Shown here in pieces: positions 12,133 through 23,206 of a stretch of 64,000 nucleotides of DNA. The notes beneath the pieces were generated by a model. It did no database searches. It had not been told where the DNA came from and was given only the letters and a program-made list of their open reading frames with translations. A program made the translations under genes and the position numbers. Each line of letters opens with the position of its first letter. Positions within the stretch are counted from its first letter, which is position 1. The stretch comes from Trogon surrucura. Lineage: Eukaryota; Chordata; Aves; Trogoniformes; Trogonidae. The stretch covers positions 203,505,971-203,569,970 of the forward strand of contig CM036617.1 in assembly GCA_020746105.1 (NCBI GenBank), given 5' to 3'.

Positions 12133-12205
12133 ATAATGGCAGGGAGACTGGATTAAATGATCTCTAAGGTCCCTCCCAACCTAAGACATTCTATGATTCT
12201 GTGAT
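12133..12205 (+). mobile_element. CR1 LINE 3'-end stub
   Basis: About 70 bases match only the extreme CR1 3' end: GGCAGGGAGACTGGATTAAA, TGATCTCTAAGGTCCCTCCC and AACCTAAGACATTCTATGAT, then TCTGTGAT. This is the shortest CR1 insertion in the window and keeps no coding sequence. Confidence 0.9.
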
Positions 12206-13693
12206 AATTATTATCTGAAATATTTTGCCATTCTTCTTACAGAATATGAAAGTTCGCTCAAGTATTTTAAAACTAACATTTTTCTTGAATGGTATCTTGA
12301 TGTTCATATTTTTTGAAATCTACTGAAGCAATGTTGAGCATAAGATACTCATTTACTGTGTGACTTTCCTAATACAATATATAGTTTGTAAAAACAGCAT
12401 TATAATTGAGCAGGAAATAGTACTCCATTAAGATGATGGGGCAGGAGAACTTTAGCTTCATCGCTGGGGAAATAAAAGAATTTCTGATTGAGCCCTCAAA
12501 ACTAAAAAAAAATCTGGTGAAGAGAAAACCAAAAGAGTTTGAGAAAGTGCAAGTGCAACAAGTGAAGAAAAGAAAACAAGGCTTGAGTTATGTTTAAACC
12601 GTATGTCCTTCCATATTCTCCGAGTTTGACGAAGTGGGAATATTTGCTTCAATGGCCCTGAGAGTTCAGACAGTAGAAGATTAACTCTCTGTAGGACTAC
12701 ACAGACTGGACATATCACAAGGTGGAAAATCCAGATCTCTCAAGTTGGAGCACCTATAAACACAACAACCTGTTTCTATTAAAAGAACGTCACAGAGGCA
12801 CAAAAAGTATCTCCTTTAGCAAGTAGTGTGATAGCAATAAGGCAGTCTTAATTATGCCTAGACAATGTATGTCAGGATGAGAGGGATTCAGAATGAAGAG
12901 TAAAAAAGAATAAAGATAAAAGGAAGGAGATGGGCATCTCAAGAAAAAACTAAAGTTACAAAAGACTACTATAAACACAATTTAATATTGATGGTATTTA
13001 AATTATTAGCTTCATGCGGGAAGCTAAAATAAAAATAAAGAAGAATACAGAAGTTATTTCTGTGCAGTTAAGTATCCTATTTACAAATTCATACTGAAAA
13101 ACATGTAAAACTAATAAACAAATGCTAAAAATAGACCAGAAAACGGCAGCCTGTGGTGTTTCCAGCAAAAGGACATATGAAAAACACCTTGAACAGGTCA
13201 AGAAGGTCATTAGCATACATCTTTCATCCATATGCTTCTACAGCTTTTGAAGTTGTGAATGTTGATTATTTCATATTTATTGACAATTCTACACCTCAAA
13301 AATTATTTCCTTATATAAGTTCTTAGTTACAAATTCTTAATTAATAGTTCTTTTTTGGAATTTCCTTTGTGAAGTGCTCTATATATCTACTTTCTTTACT
13401 TGATGGGGATAAAAATGACTATATTTTTTTTGGCAGGATTTTTCTCCCATCATACCTCTACAAGTAGAAACTTGAAAAAGCCCACTAAATAAGTTTAAAA
13501 TTAACCTGTCTTCATTCGAAGGATCTGTAAAAAGGGCACTTCTTGATTATTAAAGAAAATATTAAAGGGAGTGGTAATAAAACTAGCCAACATAAATAAG
13601 GAATAAGTTAGTTCAAAAATGTCTACAGATGAAGTAAATCACTACTGGAAGGCACTCAAAAATTAACCTAAGAATAGAACTTCACAAATCAAA
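12206..13693. other. Unassigned AT-rich stretch
   Basis: Nothing recognised. Open frames of 62-86 codons on the minus strand are rich in Phe, Leu and Ser, as expected for chance frames in AT-rich DNA. Confidence 0.5.
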
Positions 13694-14292
13694 TTCACAG
13701 AATCACAGAATTGCCCAGATTGGAAAAGACCTTTAAGATCATCGAATCCAATCATCAACCTAACACTGACAAGCCCTCAACTAAATCATATCCCTAAGCA
13801 CTATGCCTGCACAACTTTCAAATACCTCCAGGGACAGAGACTTCACCACTGCCCTGGGTAACCCATTCAAATGCCTGACAACTCTTTCAGTAAAAAAAAT
13901 TCTTTGTAATATCTGTTCTAAACTTTCCTTGGTACAACTTGAGGTCATTTCCTCTTATCCTGTCACTTCTTGTTTGGTTGAAGAGACCTGTCCCCTCCTC
14001 TCTACAACCTCCTTTCTGGTAGTTGTAGAGAGCAATAAGGTCTCCCCTCAGCTTCCTTTTCTGCAGGCTACACAACCCCAGTTCTTTCAGCCGCTCCCTG
14101 TAAGACTTGTTCTCTAGACCCTTCTCCAGCTTTGTTGCCCTTCTTTGGACATGCTCTGGTTCCTCATTGTCCTTCTTGTAGGGAGAGACTGAAAACTGAG
14201 CACAGTACTTGACATACAGCCTCACCAGTACTAGTACAGAGGTAAAATCACTTCACTGGTCCTGCTGGACACTATCCCTGATACAGAATATA
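13694..14292 (-). mobile_element. CR1 LINE, 5'-truncated
   Basis: Begins with the reverse-complemented 3' end (TTCACAGAATCACAGAATTG, then AAGACCTTTAAGATCATC) and reads through the ORF2 C-terminus on the minus strand. A frame at 13887-14225 includes [40 protein letters not shown] and [15 protein letters not shown], then [20 protein letters not shown]. The copy ends near 14292 just upstream of the region equivalent to ILACIR. It belongs to the same broad lineage as the 10816-11600 copy but is more AT-rich and more diverged, suggesting greater age. Confidence 0.92.
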
Positions 14293-15747
14293 ATGGGAGA
14301 TATTCATGTTAGTTAATGCATCACAGCAAATTAAGCAGCAAAATTCTAAGATTCAATAAACTTTGCTCATCGATGAGTCACTGTAAGAGACTGGCTATAA
14401 CAGCAATTTCCAGGCATGGAAGAGTCTCTCAGAGTATCCACGTTTGTCCCACCACCACTATAACTTGCTAGGTTTTTATTTTATGGCATTAGAATAGTAA
14501 TAATTGTGGACCAATTTCATCAGTGACTTTACTTAGCGAACCTCAGTGAGTTCAACTGCAGAGTAACCCAATGTTTAATTTGATAATGTGATTATTTCAG
14601 CATAAGTTCATTCTCATTCATTGAATTGTATGCCACACTAGACATTAATTATTCTTGCTTATATGTAAATACATTCAAGAGATTGTTTGAAGTAATGCAT
14701 GGTAGAGTGTCTGTTACATCTCTAAAAGTTGTAGAAGGGCTGTCGTCCACGTCCTTGTTCGATGTCCAGCATTTACCGTGGGTACCAAAGATAAGGAGGA
14801 AGAATCACTGAACCAACACAGTTGTGCCATTCTTACTGTCTGCTGACTTGGAGAGCTGGAATACATTGTCAATGGTTGAATGTTCCCATGGTACTTGATA
14901 TCAGCATCACATGACCTCTCCCTATCTGAATAAATAAGGTATTACAACAGAGCTCAGGACACTAAGGAATTTTTTTTTTTCAGGTTGGTCTTTGAGCAAA
15001 TATTGAGTAAATCACATGGGCACTTACTTTACCAGTTTCCCATCTGTGAAATTGAGAAAATATTGTTCTTTCTAAAGTGGCTTTTAAATATACGACAAAG
15101 ACATAAACCCAGCAATATTCAGAGGTGTTTTAAAATGCTATCATGATTGATCCTTTAGATATTTCCCAGGTCAATTTAAGGAGTTTAAAAACTGTAAGCA
15201 AGATGTATTTGTTAACTTCTCTGTCCTGAAAACAAAAAATGAAAGTAATTAGTTAGCAAGACTGGAGCAGAAGTAAACAGGAATCAAACCACACCTATTT
15301 GGACCCTCTCTGGGAAGTGTCTTAATTAATTTTCCTTATCCTTCCCTGCTGACCTTTGGGTCACACAACTGAAGGCTCTGCCTCTAGCTAGTATCCTTTT
15401 ACTAAATTGTGAAATATTCTATGCTGCTGGCCTTTCTTTCTTTTCTCTGTCAGAGAAAAAAGGGTCAATATAGCCTCAAATATTAATAACAAATAAACAT
15501 CAGCTGGTAAAATTTCCCTCTCACCTTCTGGAGAATTTATTTTTTATGCATCAGATTTCACACTATTTCATCTTACTTTGTTGTTAAAAGTGTGTAGTAC
15601 CTGTGTATAACTCTGCTAATAACATCTACTTTTTCCTGGACCCAGTCAACTGAATACTGGGTACTAGGGTCAAAATTAAATGTTGTAATTAAATCTTGAA
15701 TACTTAAACTATTTAGAACAGTAACAAAGAAAACTGTAATTTAGTAG
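14293..15747. other. Unassigned AT-rich stretch
   Basis: About 1.45 kb without a recognised gene or repeat. A T run lies near 14971. Open frames are at most 61 codons. Confidence 0.5.
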
Positions 15748-17295
15748 CGTAACACATGTTTTTGTGATGTAGAACAAACTGAGTTTGCTTTAGTCAATGA
15801 GGACTGGGTTAGGGACCAATTAAGCAATCTGGACATCCATAAATCCGTGGGTCCAGACGGAATGCATCCATGGGTGCTGAGGGAGCTGGCTGATGTCATT
15901 GCTAGACCACTCTCCATCATCTTTACCAAGTCTTGGGAGACGGGAGAGGTGCCTGAGGACTGGAGGGAAGCAAATGTCACTCCAGTCTTCAAAAAGGGCA
16001 AGAAGGAGGACCCGGGTAACTATAGACCGGTCAGCCTCACCACCATCCCTGGGAAAGTGATGGAACGACTTATCCTTGGTGCCATCTCAAGGCATATCAA
16101 GGATAAGAGGGTCATTAGAGACAGTCAACATGGCTTCACCAAAGGGAAGTCGTGCTTGACTAACCTCATAGTCTTTTACGAGGATATAACAAGGTGCATA
16201 GATGATGGCCGAGCGGTGGATGTGGTCTACCTTGACTTCAGTAAAGCATTTGACACAGTCTCCCACAGCATCCTTGCTGCTAAACTGAGGAAGTGTGGTC
16301 TAGACTCTCGGGTAGTGAGGTGGACTGTGAACTGGCTAAAGGGAAGAAGCCAAAGAGTTGTGGTCAATGGGGCGGAGTCTGGTTGGAGACCTGTATCCAG
16401 TAGAGTCCCTCAAGGGTCGGTACTGGGACCAGTATTATTCAATATATTCATCGATGACTTGGATGAGGGACTAGAGAGTACTATCAGCAAGTTTGCTGAT
16501 GACACCAAGCTGGGAGGAGTGGCTGACACACCAGAAGGCTGTGCTGCCATCCAGCGAGACCTGGACAGGCTGGAGGGTTGGGCGGGGAAAAATTTAATGA
16601 AATATAACAAGGGTAAATGTAGGGTCTTGCATCTGGGTAGGAACAACCCCAGGTTCCAGTATAAGTTGGGGAATGACTTATTAGAGAGCAGTGTAGGGGA
16701 AAGGAACCTGGGAGTCTTGGTGGACAGCAGGATGACCATGAGCCAGTAGTGTGCCCTTGTGGCCAGGAAGGCCAATGGCATCCTGGGGTGTATTAGAAGG
16801 GGGGTGGTTAGTAGGTCGAGAGAGGTTCTCCTTCCCCTCTACTCTGCCCTGGTGAGACCCCATCTGGAATACTGTGTCCAGTTCTGGGCCCCTCAGCTCA
16901 AGAAAGACAGGGAATTGCAGGAGAGAGTCCAGCACAGGGCAACTAGGATGATTAAGGGAGTGGAGCATCTCCCTTATGAGAAAAGACTGAGGGAGCTGGG
17001 GCTCTTTAGTTTGGAGAAGAGGAGGCTGAGGGGTGACCTCATTAATGTTTACAAATATATCAAGGGTGAGTGTCACGAGGATGGAGCCAGGCTCTTCTCG
17101 GTGACAACCACTGATAGGACAAGGGGTAATGGGCTGAAACTGGAACATAAGAGGTTCCGCTTAAACTCAAGAAGAAACTTCTTCTCAGTGAGAGTAACGG
17201 AGCCCTGGAACAGGCTGCCCAGGGAGGTTGTGGAGTCTCCTTCTCTGGACACATTCAAGACCTGCCTGGACACGCTCCTATGTAGCATGATCTAG
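15748..17295 (+). pseudogene. CR1 ORF2 reverse transcriptase, one in-frame stop
   Basis: Fragment of the CR1 ORF2 protein, which copies the element's RNA at the target site. A single frame is open from 15748 to 17295 except for one TAG at 16747-16749, probably from CAG (SQ then [17 protein letters not shown]). Visible RT motifs in order are [73 protein letters not shown] (first catalytic Asp), [19 protein letters not shown], and FADDTKLGG with the intact catalytic Asp pair. The tail runs [20 protein letters not shown] to [16 protein letters not shown]. The endonuclease and 5' RT parts are missing through 5' truncation. With about 515 codons and one stop it is the youngest-looking CR1 here, though it cannot be autonomous. 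Confidence 0.92.
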
Positions 17296-17394
17296 GCGTT
17301 CCTGCTCTGTCAGGTGGATTGGACTTAATGATCTTTCGAGGTCCCTTCTGATCCCTAACATTCTGTGATTCTGTGATTCTGTGATTCTGTGAAT
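15748..17394 (+). mobile_element. CR1 LINE, 5'-truncated, best-preserved copy
   Basis: This 1.65-kb CR1 covers most of the reverse transcriptase and the full 3' end. Coding similarity begins around 15790 ([20 protein letters not shown]) and runs without a frameshift to 17295. The 3' untranslated part carries GGATTGGACTTAATGATC and AGGTCCCTTCTGATCCC, and ends with about four repeats of the octamer ATTCTGTG (17359-17394), the normal avian CR1 tail. The exact 5' junction is uncertain within about 40 bases. Its C-terminal sequence ([20 protein letters not shown]) marks it as the same subfamily as the 26181-26608 copy, but different from the 10816 and 37040 copies. Confidence 0.95.
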
Positions 17395-19792
17395 AAGACC
17401 ACAATTATAGACAAACAGCATTAAACTTGATGGGTGCAAATAGAAAAATGAAGAGAAATCAGTACAGGAAACTCTTCTCTATCAAAGTTTAGTCACTTCA
17501 GATGTTCATTTGTCATCAACAGTATTGATCAAAAAAGATGTGGGGTTATTTGTTTAGTATTTAGGTGGATTGGCTGATATTTTATGAAGGGTACTTTATG
17601 AAAGATGCCCATTCATGATTTTGCAGTTTGAGTCAGAGTTGTAATTCATGATGTAAATAGAGTGGATTTTCACCTGCATTAAATATTTTATAGTTCTGTG
17701 GGTTTCAGCTAGAAATACTGTCGAAGAACTTAGTGGGTTTTTCTTCGTGTAGTCAGCAGGTTTAGCTAGAGTTTCAGGAGCTGGACAAAGTTTTATGTTT
17801 TTCTGACCGTGACATGAATGTTGGTAGGTATATGATTTGTCTATAGCGATAGCCTCTGGAAAAGCGTCAACAGAAATTAATGTGGTTACTTGTAAAACAC
17901 TTTCAGTGAACGTATGAGTAACTCACAGAAAACTAGCCACTCCTAAATTAACATCCATATTATATTTTATCCTTGACATTAGAATTTAATAAACATGAAA
18001 TTTAGACTTAGTGATGTGAGGTGTTTAATCTGTTCTTCTATGTTTCAGCAGCCCTTGGAAGATTAAGTGCCTCTCTACACTTTTTTTACCATGGAAACGG
18101 AGGACAAAACACACCTACAAAGCCCTATCCAGTTGCCTCTGGCAGAAAAGTTTGTTATCTAAGTTAGTCTAATATTTTACAAATATTGAAGTTATTTATT
18201 ATAATACAGCTATAATAAGCCATTACTTGTTCAATTCTATGATTTGTGAAAACTTTGGAAAACTCAATGTGATTTTAGTTCTGAAGTTATCAAAAAACCC
18301 CATAAAGTCTTTATTTTTAGTTTTTAATATACCTGAACCATTATAGAAAAATTATGAAAGATAGACTTACAATATGCCTAATAATTTTGATTTTTTTTGA
18401 GTGTTAGTAAAAAAAATCACTAGAATATTTTAAATTTAAAATTTATTTCAGGAAGATGAGAAGTAAAAATGTTAAACTGTCAACACTTCAAAACATCTTA
18501 TTCTTTTCCTGTAAATTAATGTATTAAATTAATATTTATTTATTTTTTAAAAATAATTTGCCTCCATACAGAAACCTGGAGCCAATGCTGTACATCAATT
18601 TATTGAATGGATCTGTTTTTGAAATAATGAACTTTGGTGCACAGCAAAAAAAGTAACAAAATCTAACTTTTTTCCTTCCAAAGTACACTGATGTTCATTG
18701 CCTTCCCTTTCATTTTTCAGCATAAGGCCCACAAATTCATAGGAACTTTGCTTATATCACATAGTGCCTTGTCATTCAGATATGCTTTACTTAGATCTTT
18801 TTGGTTTTCCTCCTAACCATTCCCTTAGACCCAATTAATACTTTCTGACTCCAAAATATGTTTTGAGAAGTTCTTCTTATTCCCCCTGTCACCTAATTTT
18901 CTGAAAATGCGATGTGCTGCCCTAATCTTTCACATCTAAGCTTGGCATTTATTTTACCTCCCTTTCCAGTTCTTCTCCTACAGCATTTCAACAATTTCCT
19001 CTTACTGTGGTGCTTTTAAAATGTTTTTAATCTCGAACTGAAGTTACATAAAAGCAATTACAATTTCAACATTTCTTTAGGAACTGAATATGCACTGCAG
19101 TTATATATTGTATTTCAAGTTTCAAATATTTTAAAGGCCTTATAGCTAGAAGAAAATGCTGTTAGGACAGATACATCTATGGCAGTGTGAGAGATAACTC
19201 TGCAGAAGTCTGTTTTCCTTTATTTTTATTTAAGCTAATATGTTTCCTCAGAAGCACAAGCCTAAGAAGACAGCAAAAAGGTACTGTGACAAAAAGTTTC
19301 TACTTAAGTATGCTAAAAGCAGCAAATGTGTTCTGGATATAATGAAATCTCCTGTTTGAAAATACAGAAAAAAAACAGGGAGTTTAGGTGTGGTTTTGCT
19401 TTTCCTCTAGTGTGATCTGTATTTCTATGAACCAGCCTTTAGCTGGTATTTTCTCCTAGGAATTGAATTTTAGAAAGTGCATGCCACTGCGTGTACTCTG
19501 GTCTACTAAAAAAAATGAAAACTGCTTCTCCAAGGAATTGTTTTTGTGTCCCAGAAATTAATCTTACCTTTTATATGATGTATCACACGGCAATGTAAGC
19601 AGAAGAATTAATCTCTTGCTTCCTTTTTTTTTTTTTAAAAAAAAAAGTTAAATATTTAAAAATTACATTATCTGTTTTCCAGGTTTTCATTAACACTGTT
19701 CACGCTGGAATGTTCAGCTTTGTGATGCAACAGGTGACTACAGACTGACAATAGTTGCATGTATTTGAGAAAAGACAATCCGTGGATAAATA
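17395..19792. other. Unassigned AT-rich stretch
   Basis: 2.4 kb with no recognised gene or repeat. AT-rich with several A and T runs, for example at about 18415-18560 and 19626-19650. Confidence 0.5.
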
Positions 19793-20085
19793 GGTCTCCC
19801 TAGAGCCTTCTCTTCTCCAGGCTGAACAGACCAAACTCCCTCAGCCTGTGCCTGCAGGAGAGGTGCTCCAGCCTTTTGATCATCTTTGTGACCCTCCTCT
19901 GGACCTTTATCAACAGATATACTACCTTCTTGTGTTGACTGCTCCAGAACTGGACGCAATACTCCAGGTGGTTTCTCACAAGAGCGGAGTAGAGGGGCAG
20001 AATCACCTTCCTTGACAAGCTTGCCACTCTTTTTTTTGATGCACCCCGGGAAGTGATTGACTTTCTGGGATACCACCACACATTG

Positions 20086-20736
20086 TCAGCTCGTGTTAAG
20101 CTCTTTGTCAACCAGTATCGCCAAGTCCTTCTCCGCAGGGTTGCTCTCAATCCATTCACCACCCAGCCTGTATTTATGCTTGAGATTTTCCCTACCCAGG
20201 TGCAGCACCTTGCACTTAACCTTGTTGAACCTCATGAGGCTGGCATGGCCCCAATTCTCCAGCCTGTCAAGGTCCCTCTGGATGCCACCCCTTCCCTCCA
20301 GAGTGCCGACTGCACCACACAGCTTGGTGTTTTCAGCAAACTTACTGAGGGTGCACTCGATGCCGCTGTCCATGTCACCAACAAAGATGTTAAGCAGCAC
20401 TGCTCCCAGTACCGAGCCCTGAGGGTCTCCACCTGTCACAGGTCTCCATTTGGACATTGAGCCATTCGTCATACCTCTTTGAGAGTGGTCATCTAGCCAA
20501 TTCCTTATCCACTGAGTGGTCCATCCATCTAATCCATGTCCTTCCAATTGAGAGACCAGGATGTCATGCAGGACAGTGTCAAACCCTTTGCACAAGTCCA
20601 GGAAGATGACATCAGTTGCTCTTCCCTTGTTCACCAATGCTATAACCATATCATAAAAAGCCACCAAATTTGTCAGGCAGGATTTGCCCCTGGAGAAGCC
20701 ATGTTGTTTGCCACCAAAGACTTCCTTGTTTTCCAT
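20086..20736 (-). pseudogene. CR1 reverse transcriptase fragment (degenerate)
   Basis: A 216-codon open frame within the CR1 above encodes RT-core sequence: [75 protein letters not shown], then FAENTKLCG where FADDTKL is expected. The second catalytic Asp of the FADD box is Asn and the first is Glu, so no catalysis is possible. The frame continues in another phase at 20162-19800 ([20 protein letters not shown] to LFSLEKRRL), so at least one frameshift lies near 20090-20160. Confidence 0.9.
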
Positions 20737-20870
20737 GTGCCCTAGCAGATTCTTTCAGGAGCATCTGCTCCATTATCTTATAACACTGAAATAAATGTGT
20801 ACCTTCAAGAAACAGGTTCACTCCTATTTCCTGAAATTTGCAAATTACTTGAAAATGTGCTTCAAAATGC

Positions 20871-21640
20871 TCAAATCTTTTTGTTCAGCCAGGTCGGTCT
20901 TCTTCCCTGCCTGCTTGTCTTTTCACATATGGAGACAGCCTTATCCTGTGTCATTAAGATTTCCTTCCTGAAGAGTGTCCAGCCTTCCTGGACTCCTTTG
21001 CCCTTCGGGACTGCCTCCCAAGGGACTTTATCAACCAGTCCCCTAAAGAGGCCAAAGGCTGCCCTCCCGAAGTCCAAAGTGACAGTTCTGTTGACTCCGC
21101 TCCTTACTGTTACAAGATTCAAAAACTCTATTCTTTAATGACTGCCACACCCAAGATGGTCTCCAACCATCACATCATCTATATATCCTTCTCTGTTCAC
21201 CAACAACACCAGCTGTGTCAGAAGGTTGTCTTCACACAACTCAAGAATCTCCTGGACTGTTTTCTCTTGTGTTTCCAACAGGCATCTTGTTATCTGAACT
21301 GCCCCATGAAAACAAAGTTTAGTGATTGTGAGACTTCTCCCAGATGCCTGTAGACTATTTCATCTGTCTCTTCATCTTGATTGGGTGGTCTATAGCAGAA
21401 TCCCACCATGATATCAGCCTTGTTGGCATTTTCCCCCTTTTTTACCCATAAACACTTAACCCTGTCATCCTTATCATTAAGCTGTGGACAGTCAAAACCC
21501 CACCTAACATCCAGGGCTACTCTACTGCCTCTTCTGCCTTGTCTATCCCTTCTGAAGAGTTTACAGCTATCCAGTGCAGTGCTCCGGCTGTGTGAGTCAT
21601 CCCACCATGTTTCCATGATGGCAAATGTGTCATAGCTTTC
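20871..21640 (-). pseudogene. CR1 APE-type endonuclease region (degenerate)
   Basis: Minus-strand segments at 21616-21290 and 21122-20871 encode the second half of the CR1 endonuclease and the linker after it. CR1-typical words are DSCKLFRRDRQGRRGSRVAL, VKCLWVKKGENANKAD, GFCYRPPNQDEETDE, and downstream GVNRTVTLDFGRAAFGLFRG. In CR1 this domain nicks target DNA for target-primed reverse transcription. It is broken here: the two segments are in different frames or separated by a stop, and the GDFN box reads GQFR. It defines this copy as one of the two in the window that retain sequence upstream of the RT. Confidence 0.9.
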
Positions 21641-22054
21641 CTACTGTACAGTGACTTATAGCTCCTCCTGTTTTTTCCCCATGCCACATACATTGGTGTA
21701 AATGCATTTCAGTTGGACTATTCATCCTCTTCTATTTTTGAGGGGAGAAGTCCTAATTCCAACGTGACCATTCTCAGGTGGTTCTGTGTCTTCTAATGCT
21801 TGCATCTTTACTACTCCATGTATCTCTATCACCTGCCTCCACTGAGACAGCAGACTGAAAGACCTCCCTAGTACACTGTCCCTCAAAACATTGGCATGCC
21901 TTCTCCAGGTTTATCTTTAGCAAGCCTGGTTTTATCCCTTTTCATCTCCAAATCTAGTTTAAAGTTCTTTCAGTGAGCCCCACTAATTCCTGTGCAAAGA
22001 TTCTTTTTCCTCTTTGTACCACATCTGTTGCTAGCAGCCCGGTGTCATGTGTTG

Positions 22055-22164
22055 CCTGATCTAGTTGAGAGGCGTCCCTGCCCATGACAGAGAGGTTGGA
22101 TTAAATGATCTCTAAGGTCCCTTCTAACCTAGGCCATTCTATGATTCTATGATCCTATGATTCT
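22055..22164 (+). mobile_element. CR1 LINE 3' end, plus orientation, abutting the inverted copy
   Basis: Immediately after the inverted CR1, the sequence switches to a plus-oriented CR1 3' end: CCTGATCTAGTTGAGAGGCG, GAGAGGTTGGATTAAATGAT, CTCTAAGGTCCCTTCTAACC, ending ATTCTATGATTCTATGATCC. It is the 3' end type carried by CR1 copies with an AFQYLK C-terminus, the same subfamily as the neighbouring inverted piece ([25 protein letters not shown] words). The pair is therefore best explained as a single CR1 insertion with an inverted 5' part. Confidence 0.88.
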
Positions 22165-23164
22165 AAACTGATCCATGATCAAAAATCCCAAAATTCTGTC
22201 AGTAAAACCAGGCTTCTGTGAATAGGAACAGAAGTAAACACAAAGAAATGTGTTAGAAATACAGCTTGCATAATAAAACCAAACAGTATTTTTGTAGATG
22301 TACAGCATCAATGTTATTAATTACCTTGAAATGTTTTTTTCAATGAGTCTGTAAAAGGACTTACATCAACTTTTTTTTTTTTATGTAGCAGTTGCTATTA
22401 AAATTAAACATGTAAAGAAGTTCAGTAACTGAATTTGTGCTCAAATGTTTTTGCGTTACCTAGGTTTCTTCTTAGACATTTTTAAAAAAATAGTCTTTTC
22501 ACAATCCTTCACATTGTCACTGATGTTTCATTTGAAATGACACATCACTTACTGTTATCTGTATGCATGAATATGTGCTAGAAATGACAAGTGTTCTTGG
22601 CAATTTAAAAGGACATGTATTTTCTTTGCCAAATATGCATGTTAAAGAAGCTGAAGTAAACATTTTGACACTTAAAAATGGGATTTTACATCCTTAACTT
22701 GATAAAAGTTCAAGTAGCTGTTTCTGAATCTGCAATATAAAACAGAAGGTAGCAGTAAGTATAATACCAGAGATTTAATGGCATATGAATGGGAATGAAG
22801 AAATATACGGGCCCTGTCACCTCATGAGCCCTGACCCTGCAAGTACGTGTTTCATATATAAAAGTTGACTTGCTGAATCCAAAGATACTGATCAAATGCT
22901 TAAAATAAGGCATAAGGACAACTGTTTCAGAGCCGTAGTCTTTGATTATAAACTTTGAGATTACAAACTGTTATGAAACCTGAAACACAGGTCATATACA
23001 TGCAGTGGATTACATTGATAGAGCCAGTACAGTTATTCCTCCTCTCTTCAGAGATAATTCATACTACAATATGAAGAAGATCACACAGGTTCTCCATTTC
23101 TTGGGTACCCTCTCGAACTTTACATACATTTTCCAAATTTTCATTTTGATGTTTATCCTATCTT

Positions 23165-23206
23165 TTTGTACCAAAGCACATTCGCTTTGTACCAAAGCAC
23201 ATTCCA
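23165..23206. repeat. 21-bp tandem duplication (two units)
   Basis: Two near-identical adjacent units carrying TTTGTACCAAAGCACATTC, spaced 21 bases apart. The near identity suggests a recent slippage or duplication event. Confidence 0.85.

Larger units (their letters stand above)
19793..22054 (-). mobile_element. CR1 LINE, long copy with endonuclease and RT regions
   Basis: Minus-strand CR1 covering much of ORF2. Reading from its 5' side: a region at about 22050-21640 matching the CR1 segment before the endonuclease; endonuclease at about 21640-21290 (METWWDDSHSRSTALDSCKL, FRRDRQGRRGSRVALDVRWG, VGFCYRPPNQDEETDE); the post-endonuclease segment at 21122-20871 (RTVTLDFGRAAFGLFRGLVD, KVPWEAVPKGKGVQEGWT); then RT at about 20779-20086 and the C-terminus to 19793. 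The endonuclease GDFN motif reads GQFR, and the RT FADD motif reads FAEN, so both activities are lost. About 150 or more codons between the endonuclease and the RT start are missing. The element stops abruptly at 19793 near the LEKRRL region and lacks its own 3' end on that side. Confidence 0.93.

Noticed and set aside
16410-17288. Minus-strand frames of 64-155 codons
   Set aside because: Antisense shadows of the plus-strand CR1 reverse transcriptase.
19331-19349. Shared 18-base word TTCTGGATATAATGAAAT also found near 59551
   Set aside because: Similarity does not extend beyond the word on either side, so a chance match in AT-rich DNA is likely.
20053-20460. Plus-strand frames of 121 and 135 codons
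   Set aside because: Antisense shadows of the minus-strand CR1 reverse transcriptase.
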